The notes under the pieces: model-generated
What the model was told of the DNA's origin: nothing
Seen by the model: only the letters and a program-made list of their open reading frames with translations
Databases searched by the model: none
NCBI GenBank assembly: GCA_037576195.1
Contig: CM075102.1
Location: 32,732,745 to 32,796,744, forward strand
DNA length: 64,000 bases
Direction of reading: 5' to 3'
From: Phytoseiulus persimilis
Lineage: Eukaryota > Arthropoda > Arachnida > Mesostigmata > Phytoseiidae
Program-made: the position numbers and the translations under genes
Shown: positions 10,980-24,600 of the stretch, piece after piece
How the letters are laid out: the number at the start of each line of letters is the position of its first letter
How positions within the stretch are numbered: the stretch's first letter is position 1

Positions 10980-11142
10980 GACCTCATTTTCTGTTTAACG
11001 GATAACGGGAAATGATTTCCGTTAGAGAATAATGGAAATTCCCCCCACGGAAGATTTTTCTGGAGAATATTCCTTGAGCCATGAGATGATGGGCTAGAAC
11101 TGAAATAATTTCCGTTATCCGTTAAACGGAAAATGAGGTCTA
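10978..11142. mobile_element. MITE with ~40-bp terminal inverted repeats and TA duplication
   Basis: The element is 10980-11140 (161 bp). The left arm (10980-11019) starts GACCTCATTTTC and contains TTTAACGGATAACGG; the right arm (11101-11140), read from the other strand, repeats it with one substitution in the first 29 bases and two or three differences over 40. It is flanked by TA on both sides (10978-10979 and 11141-11142), the target duplication typical of Tc1/mariner-type and some other superfamilies. There is no coding capacity, so it is non-autonomous. The superfamily is inferred only from the TA and the short size. The nearly identical arms could fold into a long hairpin if transcribed. 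Confidence 0.86.
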
Positions 11143-14100
11143 GTTGGAGCATCATATCCATCGAGAACTTCTTTCCGCGGCTGATATGACCTTCCTAGAC
11201 ATCGATGGCATCTCGAACCTTTCTGACGTTGATTGCCTTGCCGGCGAGGGATTCGACTAAGCTGAGGCAGCTTCGAGAATTATTTGAGCACACCCGCCAA
11301 TTCTGCGAATCGCTCTGCAAGAGAGTTGACGGAGGAACGTTGCTCTCGCAAGGACGTCAGGTGGCTCAGCAGTGATGTAAAAGCCGTGAATCAGCAATTG
11401 AAATTGAATCTCACCAAAATGAGAGACCAACTCAAGCCATTTTGAAGAGGCTTGGATCCGCAGATGGCCCATCAAAGAATGATGCGATTCATCGCTGTAC
11501 AATACCAGCTGACGGAAACCGAGGCAAGCTAATTCTGGCTTATTGGCAGTCCCATTGTTTCGCTAATCCACTGGTGCGACTTGGAGGCGGTCGGGGACAA
11601 TCCAATCTTGAGTCGAAAATGCCTCCTTGCGAACTAGGATCCCGCCTCATCGACGTCCTGGTGAAAATATCTTATTCTGTTACCCGTAGCGAAACGAGGT
11701 GATAGGATTCGCAATATCGTCTCGGAGATGACCCTACCAAAATCGGCATTTCCAAAAGGGAAGCGTACACAGTGAGCGCTTCCTCAAAACTCCGCCTCGA
11801 ACGACCGGCGGCTCATACGCTGAATAGCGGTCGAATCTCGAAAATGTCTGGCAGATCTATTCCTAGTAGGATTACCAGAAGATACCCTTCGAAAGACTTG
11901 GTAACGATTATTTATGATCCCCGCTTCCACACGAATCGAAGTTCGATGGTCCTGGAAGGAAACATGCCCGGGGGGTATCTACAGAGAGCATTCTGGAAAC
12001 CTGCGTGGAGCCTAACGATCATCTATCATCCCGAGTCTCTAACAAAGGGTTTCTATCCTCTCACCTATAATGGATTTTCGGGAACGCTGAGAATGTCACT
12101 CCAAGATTCTCCAGATCCGCCCCTTCCTCGTTTCCATAGAGACATACATATGGGTTTTGAAGTGATTGGAAATAATAGAACGAGAATGGAACTCCCAGAA
12201 ACGTCAGAGAGGAGCTCATCTGCTCATAGGGGCCGCTTAAGATCTCCCTATCCGAATCGAGTCGACCGAGGAAAGACAGTGATGTCATGTTTGTTGTTAT
12301 TACTACAGTTTTATTGATTTTGTTTCATTACTTTCATTATATTATAAATATAATCACTCGTCATCGTACATCATGGGCTTCCGTCGGCATCGATCGGGAG
12401 TATCGGCGCAGAAGGTGTCGTTGCGCTTGCTGGTCTTGAATTTCTTCCCGCTCCCCTGATAAAGGTCATTCCAAGTGCTTCTCATTCAATTTCGTTGAAC
12501 TTGTTCCGATCCAACTCCAGGTCGGAAACTCGTTATCTAGGATGAACCCGAGACCGTTCTCCCGGCCAAACTGGTCAACGATCCGAGGAGTTGCCTTGCT
12601 GTAACTGACGTTGAACCCGTTTCTGTTCGCTTCAATGTGTCTGCTTCGATTTCTGAAGCAGCTTCGTGTATCGTGTTGTCGAAACCCGATCCGAAACGTT
12701 TCCTCGGCTGGACCCAGGAAAGAGCGTTATTCCCAATAATCCGTTCATCCAGAACAGCTGCGATTCCGCTCTCAACCCTCGTTCCCTATTTCGTGACCGC
12801 CATTTTACGTGTCCTCGTGCGACACTGGCTGAAAATCTTTACCGAGCCTCGATGTTATCTGATAGACCCCCAAATCAAAAAACGCGGACGCAGATCACTG
12901 CTCTGGGATTCACACAACCCTCCTTCTCGCGTCCGTTTCGCATCCAGCTATCTAATCGTATGTTTCGGTATCGTTTCGTTTTGTTTATGTGTATGTAAAA
13001 GTCTGTGGCTTGTTTGCTTGCAGCAAGCATACTGTGTTGTTTTCGACCTGTCCTGTGTTCTCGACTCATATCGGTGTTATATCATCATGATCATAGGCAT
13101 TATCATCTTCATTTTATATTGCATTGTTCGTTTTGTGTTCCAGACAAAGTTTACGCTCCAACACACGCACACAAACTGGTTGTTGCTCGCTATCTCGTCA
13201 ACCGGAGACGGAAGATTGGCGTCGAGGTCACCCGCCATGGCCGTGCGCGATCAACGTGAGAACGTTACCCGTAGAAGAAGTTTAATGGAAATTGAGGTTC
13301 GCGCACGCAGAGTGGCGCCTCCGCGATCAGCAAACGGTCAGTTAGTCGCCTGGTGTACGTTAGTTAGTGCACTGATGCAAGGGGGGGGGGGGGTGCGCCA
13401 CACAGTCTATCTACGATTGGCACTGTTTCGCGTTCTCTGCATACCTAGCACACGGTCGACTCAGGGCGAACCGTATTGCCCGCGAGACACGTTTTTGAGC
13501 CGTTGGTCCGGACCTCGAGTCAACCAGGGATTTTTTGTTTCAGACGGAGATCACGTCTATCGCAGTATCTGAGACGCCCGAGGTCAAGCACCTCCGTCGA
13601 TTGTCTCGGCCGTCAGATCTTTGGACGGTCTCCGTCCGTTACTAGGGGGAGGGGGGGGGGGGGTGAATAATAAATTCCATCAGACATCCGCTCAAATATT
13701 TCTCGCCCATTCTCGTCGTCATCTTACTCCCATACTGTACTCGAAATCGTTTCTGTTGCTATCGTCGGTACAATTAATCGTCGACAGCTTGATCATCAAT
13801 GTTATCATCATCGGCATTATCATCTTTATGGTACTCATTACTTTATGAACAATAGGCAACACGACAAGAAGAAATGTTTATCGACTGACACAAAGGGGAT
13901 AGACCCAACCTAGCAAACACAAGGGAACATTCAACACATTTCTATGATCATACATCTTCTTTGTCATTTTTGCAATAATAGTCCTCTTCTTTGTCGTTGT
14001 CGTCAAAAGAGAGAGAGTTTCACCAGTTCCTCAGGAAATATCGTCAGGATGGGGTTGGTTCTAGATACGTTCTAAAAATTGCACGCAGTCAACAAGAGCC

Positions 14101-14806
14101 CCTTCGGATCGGCCCTCCAGACACCTCGTTGATTCTGGACTTGAGTTGAAATGAATGGATTTTTTTTTTACCGTTTTTCGCATTTTTCATCAGGACCGCC
14201 ATCTAGTCCACAAAGATCGCCACATATCTTGCGCTAGAAGCTGGATCATGGCGATCGTCGTGGTACGATGGGGATCGACAGAAAGTTTCTGATAGGTTGG
14301 CTGGGTCGTGAAGCTGAGGTCCGCACATGCATCGAGACCTCCTGTCTCCGTTCGGCCTGAGCAGCACCAGTCCACCTACTACCTAATAGTAGAATAGAAG
14401 ATATTCGCTACGCCCCATGGATGATGGCTGTATATTCTCCGCAGTTGCCGATGTATTTCTCTGTACACTGATCCAACACCCACGGTTGGTTGCTCGTCTT
14501 CGGACCCGTTTGTATTCGTTTCTCAATTCAGCTCTACGTTGATAAGTTCAGTGAGATGGGGGCGGGGATGGGGCGGAGGAAAGGATGATGGGAACAGGAG
14601 TCGGCGGATAGGGATGAGGGGTGGAGGCAAGTTCGGTGCTGGAGAACCGTGAGTGTAGTTCTGGGCATTTTCAATAGCCATACTTCATGTGGTTGTATTT
14701 GATGCTTTCAGCTGGTGATCAAAATATGGATTTTCTTTCCTCATGAAATCCTTAAATCCTTGTTTCCAAGGCAGCTGTTTGCGATACTAGTCTTTCATTC
14801 GTCGCT
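11143..14806. other. Probable 3' UTR and downstream flank of the zinc-finger gene
   Basis: The stop of the minus-strand zinc-finger gene is at 14807. Minus-orientation AATAAA occurs at 12315-12310, giving a possible 2.5-kb 3' UTR; the sequence just beyond that point (12315-12360) is very AT-rich. G runs lie at 13381-13393 and 13651-13663. Two loosely similar TCATC/TTATC-rich patches (about 13085-13125 and 13793-13835) may be a diverged duplication. Plus-strand open frames at 11772-12317 (181 codons) and 12637-13572 (311 codons) have no recognisable domain. Confidence 0.35.
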
Positions 14807-15624
14807 CTAATGCTCACTCCCAACGCTGAGGTCAGTGGGCATCGCTGGCAGCTTCGTTTCTTCTGGAGATGCGGAATTGTTGTTCAGGGTTTGGGCTTGA
14901 CCCTGTGCTGACAGGTCGAAAAGACCCTCGGGCGGTGGCGGAAGACCGTGCAGGGCTCCAGATTCGTCAAGACCTCCCGGACCGTCAGTGTATTTTGTAG
15001 GAATACCTTTTCGTCGCTTCGACGACGGAGGAGCGAAGGCGGCTAAACTGTTTTGAATCTGTTGAACGTTTTGAAGTTGATTCTGCTGCGCCATCAGCGC
15101 CAAGAAGGAACTTGCCTTTGCGAAAGCCGCTTGGGCGGAAGGGCTTGGAGGGCTCTGAGACAATCTCTGAACGAGTTCCATGGCTCCTGGCGGAACCTCG
15201 GATCGGAGAGAAACGGCTGACTTAAGATCATCGCTCCCTGCTGTTGAAGTGGGCTGTTCGGGACTCGATGTGAAACCGCGGTCTAGTCTGTCGACCGAAG
15301 CCTCCCGGTCGAGGGAGTCTCGATCCGCGTCGGCCTCCTCTTCCATTTCTAAATCGTCCTCGGCTTGCAGAGCTCCCAGCTTCCGTACATCGAAGCCGCG
15401 CAGTTCGTCTTTGAACTGCTCTTTGATATCGTCTTCGGCGTGGAAGCGAATGATGTGGTGTCGCAGGTTGCGTCTTTCACTAAAGCCTCTTCCGCACACT
15501 TTGCAGTAACACGGTTTCACTCCTGTGTGGATCCTCTCATGGCGTTGTAGCGAAAACAGCCTATCGAACGACTTGTCGCAAAAATTGCAGTGGAACGGCA
15601 AGCTGCCGTCCGTCGCTGACGAAA
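14807..15624 (-). CDS. Zinc-finger gene, exon 6 (fingers 4 and 5, C-terminus)
   Basis: The terminal coding exon begins after the acceptor ATTTCAG at 15625. It encodes the tandem finger pair 4-5, the acidic stretch, a Gln-rich segment, KRRK and the PTDLS tail, and ends at the stop at 14807-14809. The two tandem fingers with a standard linker are the most likely DNA-reading unit of the protein. Confidence 0.93.
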
Positions 15625-18600
15625 CTGAAATGAATGCGCGGTTAGCTGCTTTCAAGCTTCATCTGGACGCGGATTCCTCCAGTATTAAGCGGCTTCGACA
15701 ACTCCTCCCTCAGATGACGCCGTGGCGGAGCGTTAACCATCGACTCACCCTTTTTCTTAAGCTCCTCCGTGGGCGCATGGATTGTGGGCGTTTGGCCCAT
15801 ACTCTGCGATAGAATCTGGTTGTTGTTAGAGTTTGCGTGGAGACTCGGCTCTTCGGGTTCCCGTTTAATCGATGACCGACGGTCTTCGAAATCCTCCGTC
15901 AACTCTGTACGAATTTCTTTGAGATGCTTCTGTGACGCATCGTGATTGTTTGCGTTCTCTGGAAGAAAAACAATGCACGGTTGACTTCATCATAAGAACA
16001 ATACCAGGAGATCCAAAGAGACTCGATCTATCGTAAAATACATTATTCCTTGTCTCGTTTGCCCCCTCCCGTGAGAGACTTCTCTAGCCTGTGATGCGTA
16101 GTTTGTTTTTGACACCGGGGGCTGGACGGCTTCTGGCAGCAGGAGCGGCGGCCTTCGAGACCATCCTCGGTGTACGCGAAGGGAGTGCGGGAGGCATTCT
16201 GAAGTTGGCGCATCGGCGGACCCATCGACAACGCGGGAAGCGCGTTTCGTGCAGACCGGCTACACAACGAGCCGATATCTTGGGTGCGTGTAACACCGAT
16301 CGTCAGAACGAGAGCCCCATCGAGGAAATTCCACCTCGATCCTCGATTCCTCTGATGTTTCGACGAAGTTTGTCTTGCTTATTCGAGTGCATGCTGAAAG
16401 CTTGACCGCCCCGCGGACTTCCCGGCTGGCGAGCGAGCGAACGACCGAGCAGGCGGCCGGAGGAACAGGCTGTCCGGTAGGCCATTGCATATATATTGAA
16501 TATGACAAATCTCTTGCGCGTTGGAATCGAATGGGCTCGAATTTTCTCCCGCTTGAAAAGTTGCCAAGCAAACCGGCAACGATGAAATGGGCTTATTTGT
16601 TTTGCACACGACGAGGAGGAAGGTTCGTTTCTTCCTTCAAAGCTTGAGGGGAGTTACCAGGAGGGCAGGGAGAAAAGAAGGAGGAACACTGGGCTTTTGC
16701 TCGAGCCTGGTGGGCTCGGCCGTCCGGCCAGCCAGCGAGCCAGGCGGATAGCTGGCGGGCGGCCGGCCGGCGGGTTTGTTCGTTCTCTCCGCTCGTTCCT
16801 GCTGCTTGCCTCGCCGGGATGCTAAAACTCCGAAAATGCAAGCGGACATCCCTGACCAATCGCAAATAGCCGAGACAGCCAGTCAGCCAGGCTAAGCACG
16901 ACCGACCGAGGAGGGTAAGAAGATCCTTCAAATGCAAAATCGTAGCCAGTTGTCACTCAACAAACGACTTGAGTGACATCCGACTGACCGGTGGATGTTT
17001 TCATAAAAGACAGCCCACTCACAACTACTATTCGTATTGGCAAAAAGCGAGTCTATGCAGCGGCACTGAGCAGCCAGCCGGCCAGTCAGTCAGCACGATC
17101 GACGACGAAGGACGAACGGACGCCGCCCGAACAGAACACTCAACGACAGTTGACAGCCAGTGACCACCGAGCAGGGAGTTCGACTCGACGCGGGAGGAGG
17201 AAACCAGGATAAGATGGGATCGTGGCGAACGAGGAGGAGAGATCGAAAATCGAGGGGCCGAAAACGAGTAGAACCTCGAAAAAGCAACAAGACCGAGCGT
17301 CGGCCCGATGACGAACATCACCTTTGTGTATTTTGCCGATGGCGCGAAAACAAAGCGAAAGTGAATTTGAATTCGTCCGACCGTCCGTTGCTTCATCTCG
17401 GAAGTGGAGCGATATTTCTCCTCGGGCAGTCGTATTCCCTCGTTCTACGCGATTCAGCAGCCTATAGCGCGTATCGATATGCAGTCGCTTGCTGGCCGGA
17501 CGAAAGGCCGAGCGGCCAGCCAGCTTGCCAGCCAGCCAGCTTGCCAGCCAGCCAGCCGGCTCACATATCCATCTATCTAGCTATCTATAGCCAGTGTTGG
17601 AGCTCGAGCAGCTTTGGGCGAAGCTACTGGAATTCGCAATAACTTCAAAAGCCCTCCTCGAATCTAACCATGGCGGCGGCCGCATTCGAACGAACGGACG
17701 AATGAAAAAAGACGAAAAAGAAGAACTTCTTTGAATTTCCTATACGGCCTCTCCCCATGGTTAACAAGAAGAAGTGTGCGGCTCTCCATCCCCTTGTCCC
17801 TCCTCGCTGCTCCGAGCGAGCGTCCCTATATGCGAACGAAGACTGGACTGGGTCTCCTGGTCGGTCGGTCGGTCGGTCCGTCGCTCGCTCGCTCAGAGAG
17901 AAGGAGCCGCAGGAGCAACGCGGTTTAAAGCTCCAATGGTCGAAGTGAAATATGAGGTTGCCTACGGGGACTAACCAGTGCTAACCGTGAGCAGCTCGCT
18001 GACTCATAAGGCCAGTTATGCGCAGCAGTCGGCCAGCAGTCAGGGAATGGCCGCCTCAAGCGAAATGCTCGAGGAATTTAAGCCTAGACCGAACCTATAT
18101 GGCCACTCCCCGGACGGATGAGGTTCAGATTGTCATCCCATGATATTTCGATCGCGCTCCCTTGCGGGCTCGTCCACCGCCGCGCTCGCTTGGCCTTGCT
18201 TTCCCCTACCGGAAGACTTTCACTCCCGGCTTCACAGGAACAACAGCCACCTCGACTGCTTCGAAAACTCTTGCTGTTTCCTATGATCTCGCCGTTCCCA
18301 TTCCTCGGGATCATCATCCTCGACTCCATCGTACTTGGCTCGCTGTTCGAGCTGACCGATCGCAGCTCAAAGGTTATGAGGCATCGCTCACTCTGATTCG
18401 GGATAATTCCGGTCCGTCCTCGAGCTTCTGCTCCGTTTTGATCCAGCTTTCAGTGACGCTCTCGATGCATCTCGGAATCACAGCTCTAGCGAGAATCATG
18501 AACGTCGCTCACCTTTTGCGAGTTGATGCAACTTCATATGGTTGTCGAGCTGATCTTTAAGCCGGAAAAGTGCTCCGCACTTATTGCAGTGCTTTTTACG

Positions 18601-21600
18601 GTTGTCGGCAAAATGGAACCATATCAGATGACCCAGAAGTCTCTCGAGAGATGCTTTCGTACGGCTGCAGATCCCGCAGCGGAACAGCTCGAACTGCTTC
18701 GTGTTGCTCCCGTCGGGCAATACACCTAAACAATGATTCAAGGAACCTGAGAGATCGTCGAGAGGCATGTTGTCAGAGAGAGCCGGGGCAGAAATGTTCC
18801 CAATGTGATTCATTGAAATTCTCTATAGGAATCCCTCTATTCAGCTTCCTGATTGGACATAGCGACCGCGCGCTCACCTTTGATCTGTATGGCAAGATTG
18901 GTCTGGCTTTCAATATGCATGCTCTTCATGAGCTGGACAATCGAGGGTGCATGGAATGATTCCTGCGGAGTGGGCGTCGTCGGAGCCGTAGGCGGGTTCG
19001 AGCCTTGGCCTTGTTGACCAGATCCTTGGCAAGGATATCCTCCCGAAGTGCTCACTACCGGAGAGGACATTGGTGAAGGCATGGGGGATGGCATGGATGA
19101 CGGCGAAGGCGTCGGGTTCGCTGACAGTAACATTGGTGGTGATGGTATGGTCCTGCAAACGGAAGCAAATTCATGAGGAATTATTGGAGATTTAGTTCTC
19201 TCATCTTTCAGGAAAGCTTTTCTCGAGTCACTCCGCGTGTCCAGATCCTGAGTCAGGCTCGTATATCTACGATAAGTTCGCAAGCCTCCTGACTTGGTCT
19301 ATTCTAAATAAGACGACGGGCTTGACCCCACCAACTGTGAAAGATGCACCTCAATCCCACGGGCCCCATGCTGGCCGTATAGGGGAGCTGGCGGCATCTG
19401 TCTTCATGATGCATATTCCCTTCCCACAGGGCACATTTGCCGTTAAGGCCATTTGAACGAAACCTCCAAGGAAACGAGCGGAGGCGAGGCGATGCAAGCA
19501 CCATATTTAAAGCTCAAGCCAGCGAGCTAGCAAGTTTGTCTGCCTACTTTCCTGTTTGCTGCGCGGCCCGTCTTCCATTTGAAGATGCATTTCAGCAAGC
19601 ACGGCGCCGATTGCCGTATGCAGCAACGGGCTTTTATCAGAAACTTCAATCGAAGCGTTTGGCACGAGAACTGCGCGAGTCCGTTGTTTCGGAAAGCATG
19701 CAATCACCGTTTCTCAAAGATATTGTGTTTGCAGGATGTGTTCGAGCCCGAGTCGCCGCAAGTTTCCAAATGAGATCCTTTCCCAATGAGCGGAACGCAA
19801 GCTCGCCGACTTTTCCACAGTGCTCGCATGAATTTCGCGCCGTGCCGGATCGTTCGATTCGCGGCCCCATCCGTCATTTCGGAATCCTCGGGAGAAACGA
19901 TCGTTCGCGAGCTAAAGCAGCGTCACACCGCGAATCATGGTGTCCATGGGCTCCATATAGAATATCTGTGACATTTTGAGACCCAGTGCTAGTTGTAACA
20001 CGTGGTGTTCATGAAGAATGCTGTCTGTCTGTTGGCTTCCGGTCTATTTGCGACTGGGCAATGTCTTGCTCGTATATTCGGCGGCCAGCCATATCCCTTA
20101 AATTGCTATGCACACAGCTGTTCCAGAGCACCACCACCAAAAATCCCGACGTAGCCAAAGCTGTCGTCGATTTTTTACATTTTGGCTACCCTCGAGAGCT
20201 GAGGCATTTTCATATGAAAGTCCCTTCTTTCTTCTTGAGCTGGGCGGGCGTGGGTCCGCGCTGGATTTGCTTGAAGAGAGAAGACATCTCTCCCATATAC
20301 TCCCTCATCGGAACAACTCTTGAGCCACATCGCGCAAAGGTAACTATTCGAGTTCCGGGCCTGTCTGTTGAGGTATCAGATATTTCGTGGAAATGCCGAT
20401 TTCGGAATCTCGATCCGGAAACGTCTGGATATCTCCCACGATTTGTTCCTGCCGGAACCGTCAGAGGGCACGGCATGTTCTTCATCTAGGTTTTCCTTCT
20501 TTGCAGAGTTTATGATTTATTCAGCCAGTTGGTCAGGTAGTCATTGGAAACGCAAATCGGCAAAGTGGGCTTCGTTGGATATTGGTTCTGGTGGCGAGTT
20601 TGAAACACATTGTTCTGCTTCGGAAGCATCTAATAATTGAATTGGGGTGGACGTGGTACGGACGCAGAGGTTGAACACGTTTTCAATGGACAATCGAAAG
20701 GCAGATTATTATATTATTTAATACAGAGTTCCGTTGTGCACAGTTGTGGCACAGCTTCAGATTTGAACCCGCCCAACGGTCCCGAACCGCGGACCCTCCT
20801 CCCGTCAATAGGGGCTGAACCGTCCTCCGAATCCTCTCGAGGTTCGTACGTTTTTCCGTGACACAATGTTATAAATATGGAACACTTCTTTTGCTTGTCC
20901 CCCTCCGATTCCGAAGCCCGTTCCGATGCCACGTGACCTTTCGAAAGAGTGCTCTCAAGCCTTGCTGCAGTTCCGCTCGCTCCGAGTTCACTAATCGCCT
21001 ATTTTCAATGTGCTCTGACGATGCAAAGAATGCAAGCCTCTCCAGCGAGGACCATAACGATGATTCTGTTGAATCGGGAGGCGAGAGGCCGATAAGGGAG
21101 CGAGATTGAAGGGATCAGTTTTTCACAGTCGTCCAAGTGGGTGTGTGTGTATTTTCGGTCGAAGCTAAAGACCTCTCGAATCCCCGTAGGGTGACCGTGG
21201 ACATGTGCATATCTTTTTTTGATGTTGATCCCCCATAAATCATTGCTATCTTTACCAGGCGAACGATCACTCGCGTTCGATCCCGGCGTCTCCAAGACAA
21301 CGGATCCGAACCCGAATCGCTAGGATTACAGCTCCACGATAAATATGTGCTCAAATATTTTTATTCATCCTCGAACTCCTGAGCGACGGCTTCGATGTAT
21401 TTAAACGTTGTCCAAGTAGGCCGCTCCTATCGGCTGCTCGCGGATCTTACTTCTCGGACTCTATACCAGAACTGACGCCTGCGTTCCTGTATGATGTGGA
21501 CGACCTCATGGCTTTATTGAGCAGTCAGTCATCCGGTGGAACGTCGGGCTGCATAAGCTAGTCTGTCTACCTCCTGCCTGTCTACCAGTCGACAAGCGAG

Positions 21601-24600
21601 CATATGGTTCGGACAGCGAGGCTCATTGGGATGCTGTATGCAATGCCCCATGCAATGCACGGTGCACTGCTTTTCCGGTGAGATGTCAATGGCATTAGTG
21701 GGATAAGCAGCCAGAATAATATCAGAATCCGACCGAAAGGGTGCTCGAAAGAACTGAAGATGTGCGTCGTCGACCGGGAAGTTGACCCAGAACTGCACCC
21801 TCCAAGTTATTAATCAAGCGCTGGTCTGAGAACCGGGAAAAATATCCGGCCGTCATCGGCTTTCGAAAGGTTCAAGAAATTCGATTGATCAGAGCTGCTT
21901 GATGCAAATCTGCGAGCCACATAAGTTTGACAAAGAAGTGTAAACATAGCATCAATAAGCGACGACCCGCGGATCAAACCAATAGGCTGTGGTGTGGGGA
22001 CCTGTCAAGCACATTCCTCGCGACACGGGTTTCCATGAGGACCGGAGTGGGTCTCGTGAAAATCGTGAGCAGTGAGGGAATTCGTCGTCTGATCCGCCGG
22101 TCGAAAACAGTGGAAACTACAGCAAAACCTCAATGATTCCAACTAATCGATGCAGGAAACAATTGAAATCATCGAGTTCGCGCCGTCAGGTAAGTTGGAA
22201 CAACCTAAGTTCGAATCCGAATTATTGACATAATCGAGGTTGTACCCCATGTCAAACCTCTCGAGTTTGGTCTGCCGTGAACGCCGATTGCGACTCCCGC
22301 ATGGCTCGAAGAAGGAGGGAAAAGTCAGTGCGTGGAGCAAAGGGCAGCATGGGAAACGGAAGAGTGTATGGGACTGGCGTTCAGATCGGTAACTGGTCGA
22401 GAGGAGAGCTGAAACGGAGACGAGGATGAACCCAGAGGGGGAACAACAGAGGGCGGGAGGGGTAGGCGGTAGAAATGATGCTACATTTGTGTAAGCATCC
22501 ATTGAAGCTGAACATCAGCAGGGGATCAGTAGGGAGTCGAGACTTATCTGAGAAATATTATGAGCAAATACTAAGAGGAAAGAAGCTTGGGTCAGAACAA
22601 GGCTCCATTTCGTACATTGATAAGGCGTTGTTAATAGTGGCCAAGCAGGGGCAACGACGCGCTTATCATAAGAAGATTCCTCCGCACAAGTTGCATCGAC
22701 CGTGAACACCGAGCGTAGAATACGGGCCGGATATCGGCATCTCTCCAACCAAAATCAATAGGACTTCGGAGACTGGCAGAGCCAACGGGATCAGAACCAG
22801 GAGTCGGTGCAATCACCTCCGAGAGGAATCAGAATCAAACCGAGAGGAAATAAGGGTTTCGCTGCTCGCGACAATCCTCGAGCCACATATGGCGAAGCAG
22901 GCGCGCCTCGAGAGAAGCTTCTGGGGCACGACCGAGAAAACGGGCGGAGATGTGACCACTACGACGAGCGTGCTGCGCGACCACCCACAGGAAGACATCG
23001 GTCTTCGGGAGCGGACCCCTGGCGCCGTATCGATGCTCGGCTCATTAATGCTCGGCTTATTCATCAATGTAGATAGAGACGTAGGAGGGGACGAGGTCGA
23101 CAGCGCGGGCAGCGGCACGAGTACGGAGGTAACGTTGACATCGACGAAGGAGAAGAGACAGGAGGGGACACAGCATGTTTGCCAACGTTCGAAGACGTAG
23201 GCTTAAGGCACGCGGACTCTTACATATAGAAGAGGAACGAACACGCTGACGGGTGACTGGTGGGCTCAGAGAGACGGACACTTGCATAAAAAGAACACCG
23301 CGATGCGCTCTCAGGGACAACATTAGCTCTGATAGAACATCTTCCGGCAGTCGGTAAGGTACAAGGCTCTCGCGGGTCTATTCGAAGCTCGCATGCCACG
23401 GACATCGACCTTCTCCCCTCTCTATGCATCGAACCTCGCCAGCTCAGCCTCGGCGAGACGGCGGCCGTTGATTTGGCGGAGTCTCGGATGATCGAGACCC
23501 GGTGGGAAGAAAGGATATAGACGTCTCCTTTGAATGAATAGTCGCTGCTGCTTGTACCTCTCGCACACTCCGGAACACTCTCACGCTCGCTCGCTGACCG
23601 GCTAGCGCGGCGTGTTTGTGAGGGAATAATCAGATTATCATGTAAATGCTCGTATTTTCCATGGACGCTATAGATATATCAAGCGTTATGTATTCCACCT
23701 TGCTCGCTCCGGCTTCGTCCGCGCGTCTGCCCGCTTGTTGGACGGCGTACTTGCGCGCCCGGACAGCTCGCTTGCGACTGTCCAGCATCCTTTCGTTCTC
23801 TTCGTTTGTTCGTCCGGCATTTCTATATGGGTGCTAACGATGTAATCTATTAGCACTGCTGACCCCATGGCGAGATGCAAATCAGCCGGTCAGTCGGCTC
23901 GTTGCTGGCTCGATCTGTCGGGCAGCCAGTCCTCCCGTCCTTTTGATCGGATTGCCTGTCTACTCGGATGCCGGAGCAGGGCAAGCAGCCAAGAGAAAGG
24001 CTAGCTAGCTCGCCCGACCGCCTGCTTGACCGCCCGACTGTGCGCCGGCTTCGCCTCATGGGCAGCGTGGTGCGGCAGTCTGTCAAGATGCCTCATCATC
24101 TCGAGGGAGGCAAAGAGGAACCGCGAGGGTAGGTATGCACCGCGCCAACGGTCGTCGAAGCCTTTATTAGGCAGATCCATTGATTTCCGTTCGAGGTGTC
24201 GTTAGCCACGCTAAGCTCGACTCTTGCCATTGGCCGTACCCCGCCGCTGCCCCCATCCATGTCTTGGAGCTCTATCGACCGAAACTGACCGTGCAACGAA
24301 TGCCGTCGACAGCGTTTCAATGAATCTGATGAATGTTTGATGGTATCGATGGACTCACACAGTACCGGATTCGTCGGGGAGTTCCTCTGATAGTGTCCGC
24401 AGGTGTCATATCGGAACGGAGGAATCACTGAGGGAGTGGAAAAGTTGGGAACGGTCATGAAATAGTCCCTATCAAGCTCAGTATCCGGGGCCAATCCGTC
24501 GAAAACTGTTGCATCGCGCATTTTTCCGTTCATATGGAAACGATCCGATAAAATCACGCCAGTGATCTAAGCCCACAACCGCAACGGGACAGATTGTGTG

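Larger units (their letters stand above)
15959..18512 (-). other. Zinc-finger gene, intron 4 (2.55 kb)
   Basis: Bounded by donor GTGAGC and acceptor TTCCAG. Between about 16.7 and 17.9 kb it holds repeats with 4-bp units (GCCAGCCAG at 17513-17560, ATCT at about 17569-17590, GGTC at 17859-17880, CGCT at 17880-17895). No coding block was recognised. Confidence 0.7.

Noticed and set aside
12637-13572. 311-codon plus-strand open frame, the longest in the window outside recognised genes
   Set aside because: It runs through a 13-G tract and TCATC/TTATC-rich DNA, has uneven composition (a Cys/Ile/Val-rich middle, Arg-rich end), no recognisable domain and lies in the probable 3' UTR of the opposite-strand gene.
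13085-13835. Two similar TCATC/TTATC-rich patches about 700 bp apart
   Set aside because: Similarity is confined to low-complexity bases, with no defined ends or target duplication, so no mobile element is claimed.
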